Source of the DNA: Diploptera punctata
Taxonomy: Eukaryota > Arthropoda > Insecta > Blattodea > Blaberidae
Direction of reading: 5' to 3'
NCBI GenBank assembly: GCA_030220185.1
Contig: JASPKZ010002333.1
Coordinates: forward strand, 310,001-374,000
DNA length: 64,000 bases
Shown: in pieces, positions 1 to 10,504 of the stretch
How positions within the stretch are numbered: position 1 is the stretch's first letter
How the letters are laid out: every line of letters starts with the position of its first letter
Notes under the pieces: model-generated
What the model was told of the DNA's origin: nothing
The model's database searches: none
Seen by the model: the letters and a program-made list of their open reading frames with translations, nothing else
Position numbers and translations under genes: made by a program

Positions 1-270
1 TGATAAAGCCTCATCAGTTGTGTAGCTGTGGGTAGAGCTATGTACAGACTGCAACATACTAGCTGTAGTTTTCTCTCCTCTGTGTGACAGTGTTGACGCT
101 GAAGACATTTCATACTGGAATTGACTCTGGTCACTGTTCCAAACATTAACTTTCTCCACAACCTCCTCTGCTATAAACATGTTCACTTTCTCCACAAACT
201 GTTGTGTCTGCTGCTCCTGCTCGCTAGACACATACTTTAGACTCAATGAGCAATTTGATTTACTTTTAGG
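1..270. other. Unassigned sequence
   Basis: No open frame, RNA or known repeat is recognisable here. The sequence contains short CT-rich stretches only. Confidence 0.4.
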
Positions 271-820
271 GCCGCATGCAAATACATTAGTCTCTGGTGA
301 GTTGAGTTTTCCGTGAGCATGTGCAAAGTTCGAATTAGCGAGTCGCCGACTGGTCATGCATGAAAGTAGTTTTTTTGTAATATTGGCAAGAAATTACCCA
401 GAATTCTCAGCGGTGAAACCACTTCTGTTATTTTTGTCTGCTAGAGGAACGCATTTATGCTTGCGTGTCCCACAAATAAAACCGTATACAATGATATCTG
501 TGTTGCGTGATATTACGCCGATTCTCCTGTTCTTCCAGTTGAATTCTTTGGTAGACTCTATCAAATTCCTCTTCTCCGCGTATACCGAAAACATGATCGA
601 AGTCTTCAAGGTCCGACATCTTGGATAAAGCAGCATTTCAAAGTACGTCGGTACCCATCGGGTTGCTCACGATTCGTTCTCTGCAAAGTCACCTCGCCAG
701 GTAGCTTAGGAATTTCGACAATTATTATCGCATGGACTGACTTTTGAGTATATGCAAAAACGTCTTTGGATGCAACTTTCTCAGCAGAGAATGACTTTTA
801 CGGTCTAATGCATTCATAGA
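271..820 (-). repeat. Dispersed repeat, copy 1, with short conserved ORF
   Basis: This stretch matches 9266-9855 over about 550 bases with scattered substitutions and small indels. On the minus strand both copies keep a short frame starting near 628 (copy 1) with residues MSDLEDFDHVF, continuing RGEEEFDRVYQRIQLEEQENRRNI and ending after about 54 to 59 codons. The frame is acidic and probably helical. It could be the first exon or N-terminus of a DNA transposase, but no catalytic motif is visible and I do not recognise the family. Seen: the repeat and shared frame. Inferred: mobile origin. Confidence 0.6.
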
Positions 821-1318
821 TATGATCCTAAATGTTCTTATAGCACTTCATTAGTTTGCTATAGAAATTGAAGTCTGTAGTGGAATCACTTCACTTTACA
901 ATTAGTTGAGGATGACTGAGATCTTAGATACTTAGCCATATTTTTTTAAAATTACTTGTGCTATAATCCCTGAAGTACTAAGATTAACTCTTATATATAA
1001 CACATTAAAGGAAGGACTTAGTCTGAATAATTACTGTATCTTGTATAGTAATGCTAGCTTGTATGGTTATGTTTCAAAATTATTATTTAAAAAATAAAGA
1101 GTCATTAAATCATTACAAATAAAACTTGGGAATCTAACCACCAATGTTAACTATAATTTACAACACACATAGGCCTACAGGGGAAGTCTTTTTTTTTCTT
1201 GATGGCTGTATGATTTTGATAATGAAAGCATATGTAAAATATTTTTTTATTTAATTCATTGTTTACTCTCAAAGCAACAAAAATTATATTTTCTGAGAAA
1301 TGTTATACATTGTTTATG
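821..1318. other. AT-rich sequence, no feature seen
   Basis: AT-rich unique-looking sequence with homopolymer runs. No coding frame or repeat was recognised. Confidence 0.4.
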
Positions 1319-1319
1319 A

Positions 1320-1625
1320 TCCACACTGTAGCCGAGCGGTTTAAGGCATCATACCTTAGTGCACAGGTATGGGACATGAGAACTGGTTTGAGTCTCCATG
1401 CGGGAAGAATTTTTTCACATGGAATTTAGACCAGTATGGGACCAGTGCCATCCAGCATCATGAATTTGGGTAGCTACAATAAGTAACAGTTCCAGGTTGA
1501 GAAAACAAGTTATAATGGCTGGGGAACCCGACTTGCTGACCACATCTATACTTGCTAGATGATTGTCCATCTGTGTGATTAACACCTGTGGATGTGAGAC
1601 CAGTGACTGGTTGGTGTGCCAAGAA
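1320..1625 (+). mobile_element. tRNA-derived SINE, family S1, copy 1
   Basis: The head contains a pol III A-box-like stretch (GTAGCCGAGCGGTTTAAGGC) and, about 50 bases later, a diverged B box (GGTTTGAGTCTCC). The head resembles a tRNA with a Leu or Ser type D arm. The body is shared with 8630-8973 and 9885-10140, including the tail with CTGTGTGATTAACACCTGTGG. It abuts a PLE fragment at about 1630. It is diverged and probably old. Confidence 0.75.
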
Positions 1626-1632
1626 AAATAAT

Positions 1633-2150
1633 TCAAGAAATTTACTTACCATCCTGAATCATATAGAAATTTTCATAAAATATTTAATAAGCAAATTCAG
1701 TATTACGTTAGTACCCATAAACAAATTCAGCCTGATCATTTTAAAAATAAATAAAAATAAAACTCCCGGTAGTTAAAAATCTAGAATTTACCAAATTAGT
1801 TGCAAAGACTGCAATGAAGTATTCATAAGAAAAATTATAAAAAAAAAGGTACTTGTATGATAGAATGCTATTTAGATATTTAAAATGGTGAAATTGAAAA
1901 ATTGGCAATTGTAGCTCATAGTTTATTAGAGAATCATATAATGGGAAAAGTAACTAATGTATTAAAACATTTAGAGAAACTATGAAACTAACAATTTTGG
2001 AACAAATGTAGGTCTGTGAATTTTGAATTTCCTGGCTAGCAAGATTTGATCTCGAAGTTCATCCATTGTGCGCCAAGTGGCAGTTGGAATGTTGGTGTTG
2101 ATGGCACAATTTCAACAGTCAGAGTTTAGCTGATGATGGAGGGGATGCAT
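1633..2150 (+). pseudogene. Penelope-like element, decayed 3' fragment
   Basis: In several frames the sequence matches the C-terminal half of the better preserved PLE copies nearby: a KFTYHPE-like block, then VPINKFSL, then a GIY-YIG nuclease remnant (CKDCNEVFI), then a SLLENH block. Frames are broken every 50 to 100 bases. It ends near a stretch equivalent to the PLE 3' end (AGCTGATGATGG). It is noncoding now. The family role is reverse transcription with a GIY-YIG endonuclease that opens the target. Confidence 0.65.
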
Positions 2151-2404
2151 CCAAAATCTTGGTAAGAACCACATATATTTGTATGAAGTGATTTGTAAAA
2201 ATGTCCAATTCAGTATATAAAGAGATCTATTTATTTACCAATAGAATTTTGTAGAAGCTATATGAGTAAGGAAGAAGTAAAGGTATACTTCATTCACTTT
2301 ATTAAAATAATTAGCATTAATTTATCTCATCAAGATGTCATATGATTGTACATATAAATTAACGGTGGTTTTTTTTTGTAAACAAGATATTAGAAGTAAT
2401 TGAA

Positions 2405-2500
2405 TATAGTGTTCTATCATCAAATGATGGTACTAAAAACTTTCGTTCTACTGAAAAAAAATATTGAAGAACAATTTTAACTGATGATGGAGAACACTTT
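2405..2500. repeat. Hairpin repeat A, copy 1
   Basis: About 95 bases with nested inverted repeats: the outer arms are GTGTTCTATCATCA and its near complement TGATGATGGAGAACAC, and the inner arms are CGTTCT and AGAACAA. Related copies lie at 8095-8190 and 19045-19140. The block ACTTTCGTTCTRCTGAA is the best conserved part. No family is recognised. Confidence 0.6.
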
Positions 2501-2607
2501 AACATTTTTTTTATACACTAAATTTGGGAATTTTTAACATTGTGAGGTTCAATTCATAGGAATTACATGAATCGTGATTTCTTCTTACCTCATTCTTCTA
2601 TGATTTT

Positions 2608-2660
2608 TAAACACAGCACTGCAGTATCGGCGACCCATTGTCACCATCGTCAGCTGTTTT
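2608..2660 (-). ncRNA. Hammerhead-like motif, PLE family B (copy B1)
   Basis: Read on the minus strand: AAACAG, core CTGACGA, stem II GGTGAC/GTCGCC, then GATA in place of GAAA, then the palindrome ACTGCAGT as minimal stem III, then GCTGTGTTT. The base at the cleavage position would be G, which is normally inactive. PLE ends are known to carry type I hammerheads with very short stem III. Activity is doubtful. Confidence 0.45.
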
Positions 2661-2799
2661 CATGACTGTCAATTTTTTCTTGTGCCAGTAATATCCAAAC
2701 TGCCATCTGGTGTTCTTTTGAAGGAATTATTTTCTAAACTGCCATCTGGTGTTCTTTTGAATGAATTATTTTCTAAACTGCCATCTGTTGTATTTTTTA

Positions 2800-2850
2800 A
2801 AACAGCTGACGATGGTGACAAAGCTCGCCGATATTGCAGTGCTGTGTTTA
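2800..2850 (+). ncRNA. Hammerhead-like motif, PLE family B (copy B2)
   Basis: Plus-strand partner of the motif at 2608-2660, with core CTGACGA, a stem II region GGTGAC to CGCC, GATA, then TTGCAGTGCTGTGTTT. The two motifs face each other as the arms of a foldback. Confidence 0.45.
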
Positions 2851-3004
2851 AAAAAACATAGAAGTATGAGATAAGAAGAAATCACGATTAATTTAATTCT
2901 TATTAACACTTTAACAGCCTGACACAAAAGTAAAATGTTGAACATCCTTCCAATCACAGTCTTTGGTAGTACCAGAACTTACCAAGAATAATTGTAAAAT
3001 TAGT

Positions 3005-3110
3005 ACTATAATTTAAGATTAAATTAAAATGCTTCATACCTCTCCTCATATCCAGTCTTCTAAGTAGAGGAGAGGCATGAAGCATTTTAATTAAATCTTA
3101 AATTAAACTT
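3005..3110. repeat. Short palindrome of PLE end sequence, family C
   Basis: AAAATGCTTCATACCTCTCC is followed about 25 bases later by its reverse complement, so this can form one hairpin. The arms match the terminal sequence of the family C PLE ends at 4010-4090 and 4480-4530. Confidence 0.6.
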
Positions 3111-3517
3111 CAGTGACTTCCTATAAAAGTTAAAAATAAAGTACTATAATGTTTAGAAGAATATCCTTGATTTATTAACAGCAAGGTATACCTCCGTAAC
3201 AGACACATTATCATATGTTTGCCACATTGAAGTGATATATCATATGTCACTCACTGACATCTGTATGGAAATAAGGGTAACTAAAATTAGCTTGGTCAAG
3301 AAACTCCTTCTAGGGAAAGCACCCATGTCTCCATTAGGGATGTATGGGTTATTTTAACACTTCACAAATGTCTGTTAAGCAAATTGTGATGAAATCTTTT
3401 AACTGAATATTTTATTGATTTGCATCTTTTCCACCAAAAATTTTATCTGACTCAACCTATGTAGAGTACCCCTAAAAGGAAGAGAAATTTGATTTAAAAA
3501 GCACTAAAGCAGAACTT

Positions 3518-3735
3518 AGTCAGCCGTGGTGGACTAGTGGTTTTGCTCCTTGCCTCTGGTTCTGAAGGTCGCAGGTTCAAACCTGGCCGGAGTCGAAGGA
3601 TTTTTTTAGGATGGAAAAATCCAAGGAGCAAGTACTCTAGGAGGGACTCTAAGCTATGGGTCCCGAGTCTGAAGATTTTCAGGTTTGTAAAAGTTCCTAC
3701 AGCCTGAATAAAGAGGCCTCTAAGCAAAATTTCCT
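3518..3735 (+). mobile_element. tRNA-derived SINE, family S2
   Basis: The head contains an A-box-like TGGACTAGTGG and a B box GGTTCAAACC at tRNA spacing. The body runs on for about 150 bases to AATAAAGAGGCCTC. No second copy is in the window. The assignment rests on the tRNA-like head. Confidence 0.55.
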
Positions 3736-3739
3736 GATA

Positions 3740-4005
3740 TCAACATCCTAATAATACCTTAGTTGCCTGTTAGATGTCTTATTGGTTGGTATGTTGACTG
3801 CATGCCATCAATGACATCTATGAGCAAATAAAGTAACTAAAAAATTAACTTGGTCTAGTAACTCCTTACAAAGGAGAGGCTATGGCTCAACAATGTGCTA
3901 TGCCATTATACATAGATAATAGAAAGTAGAATTCAGTTTTGTATGTTTTAAAGAGGTTTATTTTTGTGATAATATTAAATTATTATTGAACTTTTATAGG
4001 AAAAA
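3740..4005. other. AT-rich sequence, no feature seen
   Basis: No coding frame or recognised repeat. It ends beside a PLE terminus that begins near 4005. Confidence 0.4.
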
Positions 4006-4090
4006 TCACTGAGGTTTAATTTAAGATTTAAATTAAAATTCTCTATACCTCATCTCATATCCAAGGAGCAAGTCTCATCTCATATCCAGT

Positions 4091-4140
4091 CTTCTAATTA
4101 TATGGTTTCAAAGCCTAGATGGCTTCATCTTCAGTAATTT
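4091..4140 (-). ncRNA. Hammerhead-like motif, PLE family C (copy C1, damaged)
   Basis: Minus strand: AATTA, core CTGAAGA, stem II GAAGCC/GGCTTT with loop ATCTA, then GAAACC. The minimal stem III and cleavage triplet seen in copies C2 and C3 are lost here, so this copy is probably dead. Confidence 0.5.
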
Positions 4141-4264
4141 CTTGTCGAATAATGTTATGTTGTTCAGGAGAACTGTTTCTCACTCCCTCATTATCTTTAC
4201 TAAAAATATCAACAGAGGTAGTAAGAAGCAGTTCTCCTAAACGACGTAACATCAGTTGACAAAA

Positions 4265-4310
4265 AAATTACTGAAGACGAAGCCATCTAGGCTTTGAAAC
4301 TGGTATAATT
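4265..4310 (+). ncRNA. Hammerhead ribozyme motif, PLE family C (copy C2)
   Basis: All conserved positions are visible: stem I AATTA (4266-4270) with TAATT (4306-4310); core CTGAAGA; one unpaired base; stem II GAAGCC/GGCTTT with loop ATCTA; GAAA; a two-pair stem III (AC and GT around TG); cleavage triplet GTA with the cut after 4305. Such tiny self-complementary stem III segments are known from PLE and retrozyme hammerheads, which act best as dimers. Confidence 0.65.
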
Positions 4311-4329
4311 AGAAGACTGGATTATATTT

Positions 4330-4440
4330 AAAATACAATATATTTTCCTATGGAAGCAACAATTCCATATATTAAGAAATTACTTAAAAACGAGAGAGAT
4401 CAGTATCTAGTTTAATATAGGAGAGATGTTTTAAAAGTTT
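4330..4440. repeat. Dispersed repeat pair with 7340-7450
   Basis: About 110 bases from ATATTTAAAATACAATATA through GGAAGCAACAATTCCATATA to GGAGAGATGTTTT recur at 7340-7450 with few differences. The block has no coding frame and contains a short palindrome (GGAAGCAACAATTCC). The family is unknown. Confidence 0.6.
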
Positions 4441-4499
4441 TATTTCAGTTGAACTAGAAAAAAATCACCATGAGGTTTAATTTTAAATTTAAATTAAAA

Positions 4500-4920
4500 T
4501 ATTTTATACCTCGCCTCATATCCAGTTTCCTAATTATACCAGTTTCGAAGCTTAGGCAGCTTCATCTTCAGTAATTTTTTGTCGACTGATGTTATGTCAA
4601 TCAGGAAAACTGCTTCTTCTCCCTCTGTTGGTGGACCAATGAACCTCCAGATCAAATCAGAATCCCCAGGAATTTCAAAGTTTATAAGTTTTTCTTTCTT
4701 TTTTTTTTTTTTATGTATATTTTTATCCTAAACCATGAGTTCTTTCTGCTTTTTCTATTTGTTTAACTAAACCAGCCTTTGTATCAATTAAATGTTTTTC
4801 AGACCAAGCATGAGCAGCTACTGCTGACTTTTCCACTATTTTTGACATTTCTAAGATGTTCTTTCATCTGTTTTCAATGTTTTTTTTTTTTTCCTATATA
4901 AATTTTATCACAATCCCTAC
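4500..4920 (-). pseudogene. Penelope-like element, 3' fragment, family C
   Basis: On the minus strand, broken frames encode the GIY-YIG tail (CDKIYIGK), a block EKSAVAAHAWSEKH and the end FEIPGDSDLIWRFIGPPTEG. From there the frame stays open through the hammerhead-like fold and stops at TAG directly after the predicted cleavage site. The reverse transcriptase part is missing, so this is a 5'-truncated copy. Confidence 0.7.
4531..4577 (-). ncRNA. Hammerhead ribozyme motif, PLE family C (copy C3)
   Basis: Minus strand: AATTA, CTGAAGA, one unpaired T, perfect stem II GAAGCT/AGCTTC with loop GCCTA, GAAAC-TG-GTA, TAATT. Stem II differs from copy C2 by paired changes (GCC/GGC against GCT/AGC), which supports the fold. 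Confidence 0.65.
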
Positions 4921-7339
4921 ATTAGATGTTTTTCAGAAACGGGGATTGTGATTCATGAGTCCTTTTCCCATATCACTAATGAATGCCAGATTAACATATG
5001 AATAGATTATTTATTAACACATATAGGTGCATAATTTACTTGCACCTTTACAGTTACTACATTGTTGTTTCTGAAGAGAACCGAGTGTTACTACCCTGCC
5101 AATTGGACAGGGAATTAAGGTCGTATTGCCTTGCTGATCACCATGTTAGACAAGCTACATTCAGTAGAACAAGTTCTTTATCCATGTACAGAATTTGATG
5201 GTCAGCTGACTGCAACGAAGATATATCATTCCATAGAATGTCATGTTATGTCTAACCCTTTTTCAGACCCAGGATTTTTGTAAGGAGTGAAACCATGGAT
5301 AGTCTAAGAAAGGTTTAATAAGAAGATTTGTTCATTTGAATTTGTTGGTTTTGTTTTGTGCCCACATTTTGTCTGCTATAAAGTTAGGATGTTGATGGTC
5401 TAGCGGATGTGAGAGATTAGGATTGATATGGGTCGCTTCGATGTACCCTTGATTTGGTAGCCAGGATCATTGGTTCATATTCATGTATACATTGAAGTGA
5501 AGTTGTGCCATCATGCCCATGGAAAAATTCTTATAGTCCGTTATGAGATTCATAATCGATGTGTGTTCTCGAGCTGCGAATAGGCTTAACTCAGCAGGAT
5601 CAAACCCCTGTTGGATGTGTAGCAGTTGTTGGCAGAAACCAATTACAGCATCATGTGTTGTTGCTGCCTGCTTTGTATTTATAGTATTTTGTATATTTTA
5701 TACCCTATTTGTAAAGCCTTGTTATCTTATAACTTTCAGGCGAGTTACAAAATGATGATACATGGCCAAATTTAGGCTTTTCTGCCTGGACATGATTCCT
5801 TCCTATTATTTGATCTAATTATTTTACAAATCTTGTCTCCCTTGAAAACATTTTATTATTACTCTACCGCATTAACTTTTTAGCTGTTGAGAGGAAGCAA
5901 AGGCGCTAGTGGTGAAGATGGTGAAAGTGTCACCTTCCACCTTTGGTACAAGCGAATGACTGGGCAAGTAGTATAATCAGTGACAATATAGTGGTAGACC
6001 TCCTTGAAATAGGAGATGAAGTTAATGAAAGATTGTCAGAGTTTGTATGCCTACGGGTTTCTGGATAATGTTACGTACAGAGAAATTAAATCAGCACTTA
6101 TTTCCAGCTACTGTGTGTCAGACTTAAATGTTTATATACTGTGAATATAGGGTCTAACTTTCGCACTTGACATTATCAGTAACAACTGACTATACATGAC
6201 TAATGGAAAATAAAATCACTGCAATCTAAGACAAGGGTATACTACCTCCAACCCCTACTCAGCCTTACCACATTTTTTTAATTTGCAGTTCATCCGCATT
6301 GAAAGTTAATGTGGTCGAGGAACACTTTCAATTCTGAATTTTCTTTAATTTATTGCTTGTAAAACTTAAAACTATTCACTTGAACAGTTACCCTTCCATT
6401 TGAACCTGAGCAATCACATGAGGTATTGGTGTATAAACTATTCATGCCTAACTTTATTTTCCTATTTTCTTTTGCTTAACCCTAAAAAACTGGAGAAATG
6501 TCTTACACAATCATGTTTTCTCTCTAAAATAAAACTATATCCAATCCTGGAAAGTGTTAATTTAAAATATAACATCAAATTGTTTTCTTTTCTTATAGAT
6601 TCTGAATTTTGTTAAAGGCAGCTCTCCACAATCTTATTAAATTTTCGTGTTCTCTCTCTCCCCCCCCCCCAAGGTAATTTGTCTGATAGATATAATTTGG
6701 GAATTTAGACTTACATAATTCATGTTACAAAATAATATTCGAAATACCAGGGTCTTTTTTTTTGTTATACTCTTGTAATACCAATAATCTTAGTTGAATA
6801 TAATTATTTAATTAATTAGAGCATGAAAGATATCTCATGTTATTCAATGTTTGCTTAGGATAGAGAGATGGCCTGTTCGAGTCTGATAGAAGAGCTACAG
6901 TAGCTTCTTCCTCGATTCCAGAAGCATTATTGTTCATGCCTGAAGATGATAATTTGGTATTAGCTACAGATGGCCTGTAGCAAAAATGATCCAGATTTGG
7001 TACCAAGGTCTGGTGTGGCATAGATGCCTTAAAATAAGGGTAAGTATGACTTCACCACTATTAAAATCAAAATTTGTGAAAGTGATTACTTATGTATTAT
7101 ATTAGAGGTTATGAAAATATGGGAATGGAATCTCACATAAAATAGGATAGATGCAGGTAACGATATAATTGTACTGCTAAAATTTAAGACAGAAATGTGT
7201 GAAGACAGGGTTCTCTTATCTTTACTATAAAAATTCTGAATTGTACTAGAAGCTCAAGGTTGCCAACTTGAACATAGAATAACATGATATACATATACAA
7301 ATAATTTTTTAAAACTAAGATCAATTAATATAAATTGAT
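4921..7339. other. Mostly unassigned; possible decayed coding remnants
   Basis: No recognised element. Two stretches look like worn coding sequence: 5893-6080 on plus (LLRGSKGASGEDGE..., then after a frame change VVDLLEIGDEVNERLSEF) and 6812-7021, where both strands read open for 40 to 70 codons. A CT then C-only tract lies at 6650-6670. None can be tied to a family. Confidence 0.3.
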
Positions 7340-7450
7340 AGATATTTAAAATACAATATAGTTTTCTATGGAAGCAACAATTCCATATATTAAGAAATTA
7401 CTTTAAATAAACAAGAGAGGTCGTATCTAGTTTAATACAGGAGACATGTT
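7340..7450. repeat. Dispersed repeat pair with 4330-4440
   Basis: Second copy of the 110-base repeat described at 4330-4440. Confidence 0.6.
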
Positions 7451-7619
7451 TTGAATGCTATATTTTAACACACAAGTTGAAATTCTAAGCTAGGAAAGCA
7501 CTAAATCAAAATCAAGTAATACTTCAAAAATGCTCATATTAAACATTGGGACCAGTGTACAACAATTTTCATTTATACGTTTGGGATTAGTGCTAGGCCA
7601 ATCAAACTATCTCTAATGA

Positions 7620-7915
7620 CACTATCCATCCATAGTAATTCTGCCCGAAGGCAGGTCCTTCACTACAATCATAGCATTTTCATGCTATGCTTGCAGCTTT
7701 GAATTGTAGGTGTGGTAGCTTCCCATTGCTTTCCACACCGGTGAAGGATGATGATGATGGCCATATGATTTCGGGGACCGTCTGGGCCTTAAAGTTTTCC
7801 TGACATTTGTCTTACAGGTGAGGAAAAACCTCACCCAGAAAAACTGCCCCGACCGGGGATCGAACCCGGGCCTGCTGTGTGACAAGCAGCATGCTACCTT
7901 GAGATCACAGCGGTG
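7620..7915 (-). mobile_element. tRNA-derived SINE, family S3
   Basis: On the minus strand the head near 7840-7915 has a clear B box (GGGTTCGATCCCCGG) and an anticodon-arm-like hairpin around TTGTCACAC. The body runs to GTGTGGAAAGCAATGGGAAG and a terminal hairpin (GCATAGCATGAAAATGCTATG). The same tail, without the head, recurs on plus at 16655-16790. Confidence 0.75.
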
Positions 7916-8094
7916 GACATGACACTATAAGCAAATAAATGTTATTTCAGTCTTCAATGAAGGTTCAATCATTATGCCACATTGTTGACCTCTTTTATAT
8001 TTTTAAATAGAATTTTTGCAAATGATTTTAACCAGTGTGTATTAATATGGCATATTATGAAAAATCAATACTTAGAAGTTGCTCAACTTAGTGT

Positions 8095-8190
8095 TCTATC
8101 ATCAAATGATGCTAATAAAAACTTTCGTTCTACTGAATGAACATTGAAGAACAATTTAGACTGATGATGATGAACATTTATGTCATTATT
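8095..8190. repeat. Hairpin repeat A, copy 2
   Basis: Same plan as 2405-2500: outer arms GTGTTCTATCATCA and TGATGATGATGAACAT, inner arms CGTTCT and AGAACAA. Confidence 0.6.
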
Positions 8191-8249
8191 TAATACTCTT
8201 TGAAATTGTAGATGTTTATTTTCTGGAAGGGGGAAGCCAAATAATGTTG

Positions 8250-9075
8250 GTCAGTAGTGAAAGTGAGAAAAGTTACAGTATATTATATGGATGCGAAACA
8301 TGGACTCTTACTTTAAGAGAGGAAAGGAGATTACAAGTATTTGAGAATAAAGTACTTAGGAAAATTTTTGGACCAAAGATAGATGAACAGACAGGTGAAT
8401 GGAGAAGACTACATAACAATGAACTACATGGTCTTTATAGGAAGCCAGATATAATAAGAACAGTTAAGTCTCGTAGTGCAATGGGCAGGACATGTTGCAC
8501 GTATGGGGAATGAAAGATGTGCATGGAAGCTTCTTGTAGGAAAGCCAGAGGGAAAACGTCCAGTTGGTAGACCAAGAATGAGGTGGGAGAATAACATTAA
8601 CTACGATTTGAGGGAAGTAGATTATACAGTCCCGCACCGTAGCCGAGCGGTTAAGGTAGGAAGCCTTGGCGCAGAGCTACGGGACTTGCGCTGGTTCGAG
8701 TCTCCATGGGGGAAGACATTTTCTCATGGTATTTCGGCCAGTATGGGACCGGTGCCCACCCAACATCGTGAGGCAATTGGGTAGCTACAATAAGTAGCGG
8801 CTCCAGGTTGAGAAACCAGCTATAACGGCTGGGGGACTCGACATGCTAACCACATGTCACCCCTACACTGGCTGTTGATCATCTACCTCTGTGATTGACA
8901 CATGTGGATGTGAAGGGCCAGCAGCTGGCTGGTAAAAGGGCAACCGCTGAAAAGTGGAAAGACCCTCAATCGGAGATTATACAGGGAATGATTGGAAATC
9001 ATTAGCTCAGGATAGGGATGTATGGAGAGCTTATGTCCGCGCTGCCATGAATCTACGGGTTCGATAGTGCCAGTG
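8250..9075 (+). pseudogene. LINE (non-LTR retrotransposon), C-terminal tail, split by a SINE
   Basis: The frame gives YGCETWTLT, then LQVFENKVLRKIFGP, then after a frameshift near 8480 the block WAGHVARMGNER and GKRPVGRPRMRW, the usual tail after the reverse transcriptase of many insect non-LTR elements. A SINE at 8630-8973 interrupts it; the frame resumes with DWKSLAQDRDVWRAYVRAAMNLR and stops near 9067. The catalytic domain is absent, so the copy is 5'-truncated. Its last bases (CGGGTTCGATAGTGCCAGTG) recur inverted at 33490-33570. The clade (RTE- or CR1-like) is not settled. Confidence 0.8.
8630..8973 (+). mobile_element. tRNA-derived SINE, family S1, full length with target duplication
   Basis: The best S1 copy. 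A box GTAGCCGAGCGGTTAAGG and B box GGTTCGAGTCTCC lie in the head; the body ends at GACCCTCAATCGG. The target AGATTATACAG is present on both sides (8619-8629 and 8974-8984). Taking out the insert and one target copy rejoins the LINE reading frame, which confirms both ends. The 11-bp duplication fits LINE-driven insertion. Confidence 0.85.
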
Positions 9076-9265
9076 AGTAAGTATAAAGATAATAACAATT
9101 GCTATACATCAAATAAGGAACAAATCTATTAATTAAGGACCTAGGGTATTAAAAATAAATTGTATTTCCCATGTTCTGACATGAAAACTTTTTTTTTGGA
9201 AGATTTGCTGTGTTGTTTTAAATGCTTATTTTATGTAAGTCCTGCAAAAGGGATAAGCATTCTAA

Positions 9266-9855
9266 GGGCCGCATGCAAATACATTAGTCTCTACTCAAAT
9301 TACTTCCAATCACTGGTGAGTTGACTTTCCGTGAGCAAGTGCAAAGATCGAATTAGCTACCCACTAACTGGTCATGCATGAAAGTCATCGTTTTTGTAAT
9401 ATTGGCAATAAATTACTCAGAATTCTCAGCGATAAAACCACTTCCATTATTTTCGTCTGCTAAAGGAATGCATTTACGCTTGCGTCCCGCAAATAATACC
9501 GTATACGACGATGTCTGCATCGTGCAATATTACGCCGATTCTCCTGTTCTTCCAGTTGAATTCTTTGGTAGACTCTATCAAATTCCTCTTCTCCGCGTGT
9601 ACCGAAAACATGATCGAAGTCTTCAAGGTCCAACATCTTGGATAAAGCAGCAAGGTTTCAAACTACATCGGTTTCCATCGGGTTGCTCCGATTCGTTTCT
9701 CTGCTAAGTTTCCTTGCCAGGTAGCTTAGGAATTTCAACAATTATTATCGCATGAACAGATTTTTGAGTATGCAAAAACGTATTTGGATGCAACTTTCTC
9801 AGCAGAGTACAGACAGAGAACGACTTTTATGGTCTAATGCGTTCATAGATTCGAG
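9266..9855 (-). repeat. Dispersed repeat, copy 2, with short conserved ORF
   Basis: Partner of 271-820. The minus-strand frame starts near 9640 with MLDLEDFDHVFGTRGEEEF and keeps the QRIQLEEQENRRNI block. It has about 25 extra bases near 9300 compared with copy 1. Confidence 0.6.
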
Positions 9856-9884
9856 CCTAAGTCATCCTGTCTTGGCACAATGCT

Positions 9885-10140
9885 ATGGTGTACATGCTGG
9901 TTTCAGTTCCCATGTGGGAAGATATTTGCTCAGAATTTTTGCCAGTGTATGGGACCCGTGCCCATGTTGCGTGAGGAATTGATATTGCTTTAATTAGTAA
10001 TGGGTCCAGATTGAGAAAAGTAACTATATTATAGACGACCTAACATACTGACCACATATTATCATCTTCTTTAATAGCTGGATGATCACCCACCCTTTTG
10101 ATTGTCTAATATTTATGTGAAGCCAGAGCCAGCCATTAAG
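9885..10140 (+). mobile_element. tRNA-derived SINE, family S1, decayed copy
   Basis: The body of S1 is recognisable from GGTTTCAGTTCCCATGTGGG to the tail with TTTTGATTGTCTAATATTTATG. The A box is lost and there are many indels. Confidence 0.6.
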
Positions 10141-10504
10141 GGGGGATCAACACCTTTAGCCATTAAAAATATGGCATATTTCAATTTTTTTTTCTCAGCA
10201 ACAATGCTGGTTACAGAAATGAAATTTGGTATGTGATATCTATATTACAATGTGAGCATGTTTGTGTACTTTAAGTACAATCTAACTTGTTGTTATGGTT
10301 AATTAAATATTCAAAATGTCAGCTGAAAATTTTGCATTGTCTTGCCATTTCCCTCATAATTTTCCTAAATTTCAATATATTTTAATGATTCGTGTTTTAT
10401 TTTACTCATTAATGTTGTAGTTACAAAATATACTACAATTGTTTAATTATATAGAGTGTAAATATTTTATTTTTCATTTCAAATTGATGCATACTCATTT
10501 TTAA

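Larger units (their letters stand above)
2515..2935. repeat. Foldback of PLE 3' ends, family B
   Basis: A minus-strand PLE end (2515-2700) faces a plus-strand one (2795-2900). Each arm carries the end motif GAGGTAAGAAG or its equivalent and a hammerhead-like fold next to an ACAGCACTGCAG block. Between the folds are three 39-bp repeats with the core CTGCCATCTGGTGTTC at about 2698-2800. On the minus strand these would encode 13-residue units containing a PDG motif, as in the copy at 13467-13685. No reverse transcriptase is left. Confidence 0.7.
4010..4325. repeat. Foldback of PLE 3' ends, family C
   Basis: The block 4087-4175 (minus-oriented end) is the near reverse complement of 4235-4325 (plus-oriented end), with about 50 bases between. 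Each arm holds a hammerhead-like fold and the GACTGGA end motif. It has the same head-to-head plan as the family B, D and E foldbacks. Confidence 0.7.

Noticed and set aside
2405..2500. Hairpin repeat A as a hammerhead
   Set aside because: CTGATGA and CGAAAG are present but in the wrong order or on opposite strands; the required three-stem layout cannot be drawn.
6812..7021. Possible exon ending at GTAAGTATG
   Set aside because: No frame is open across the whole stretch to the donor; stops occur in all three.
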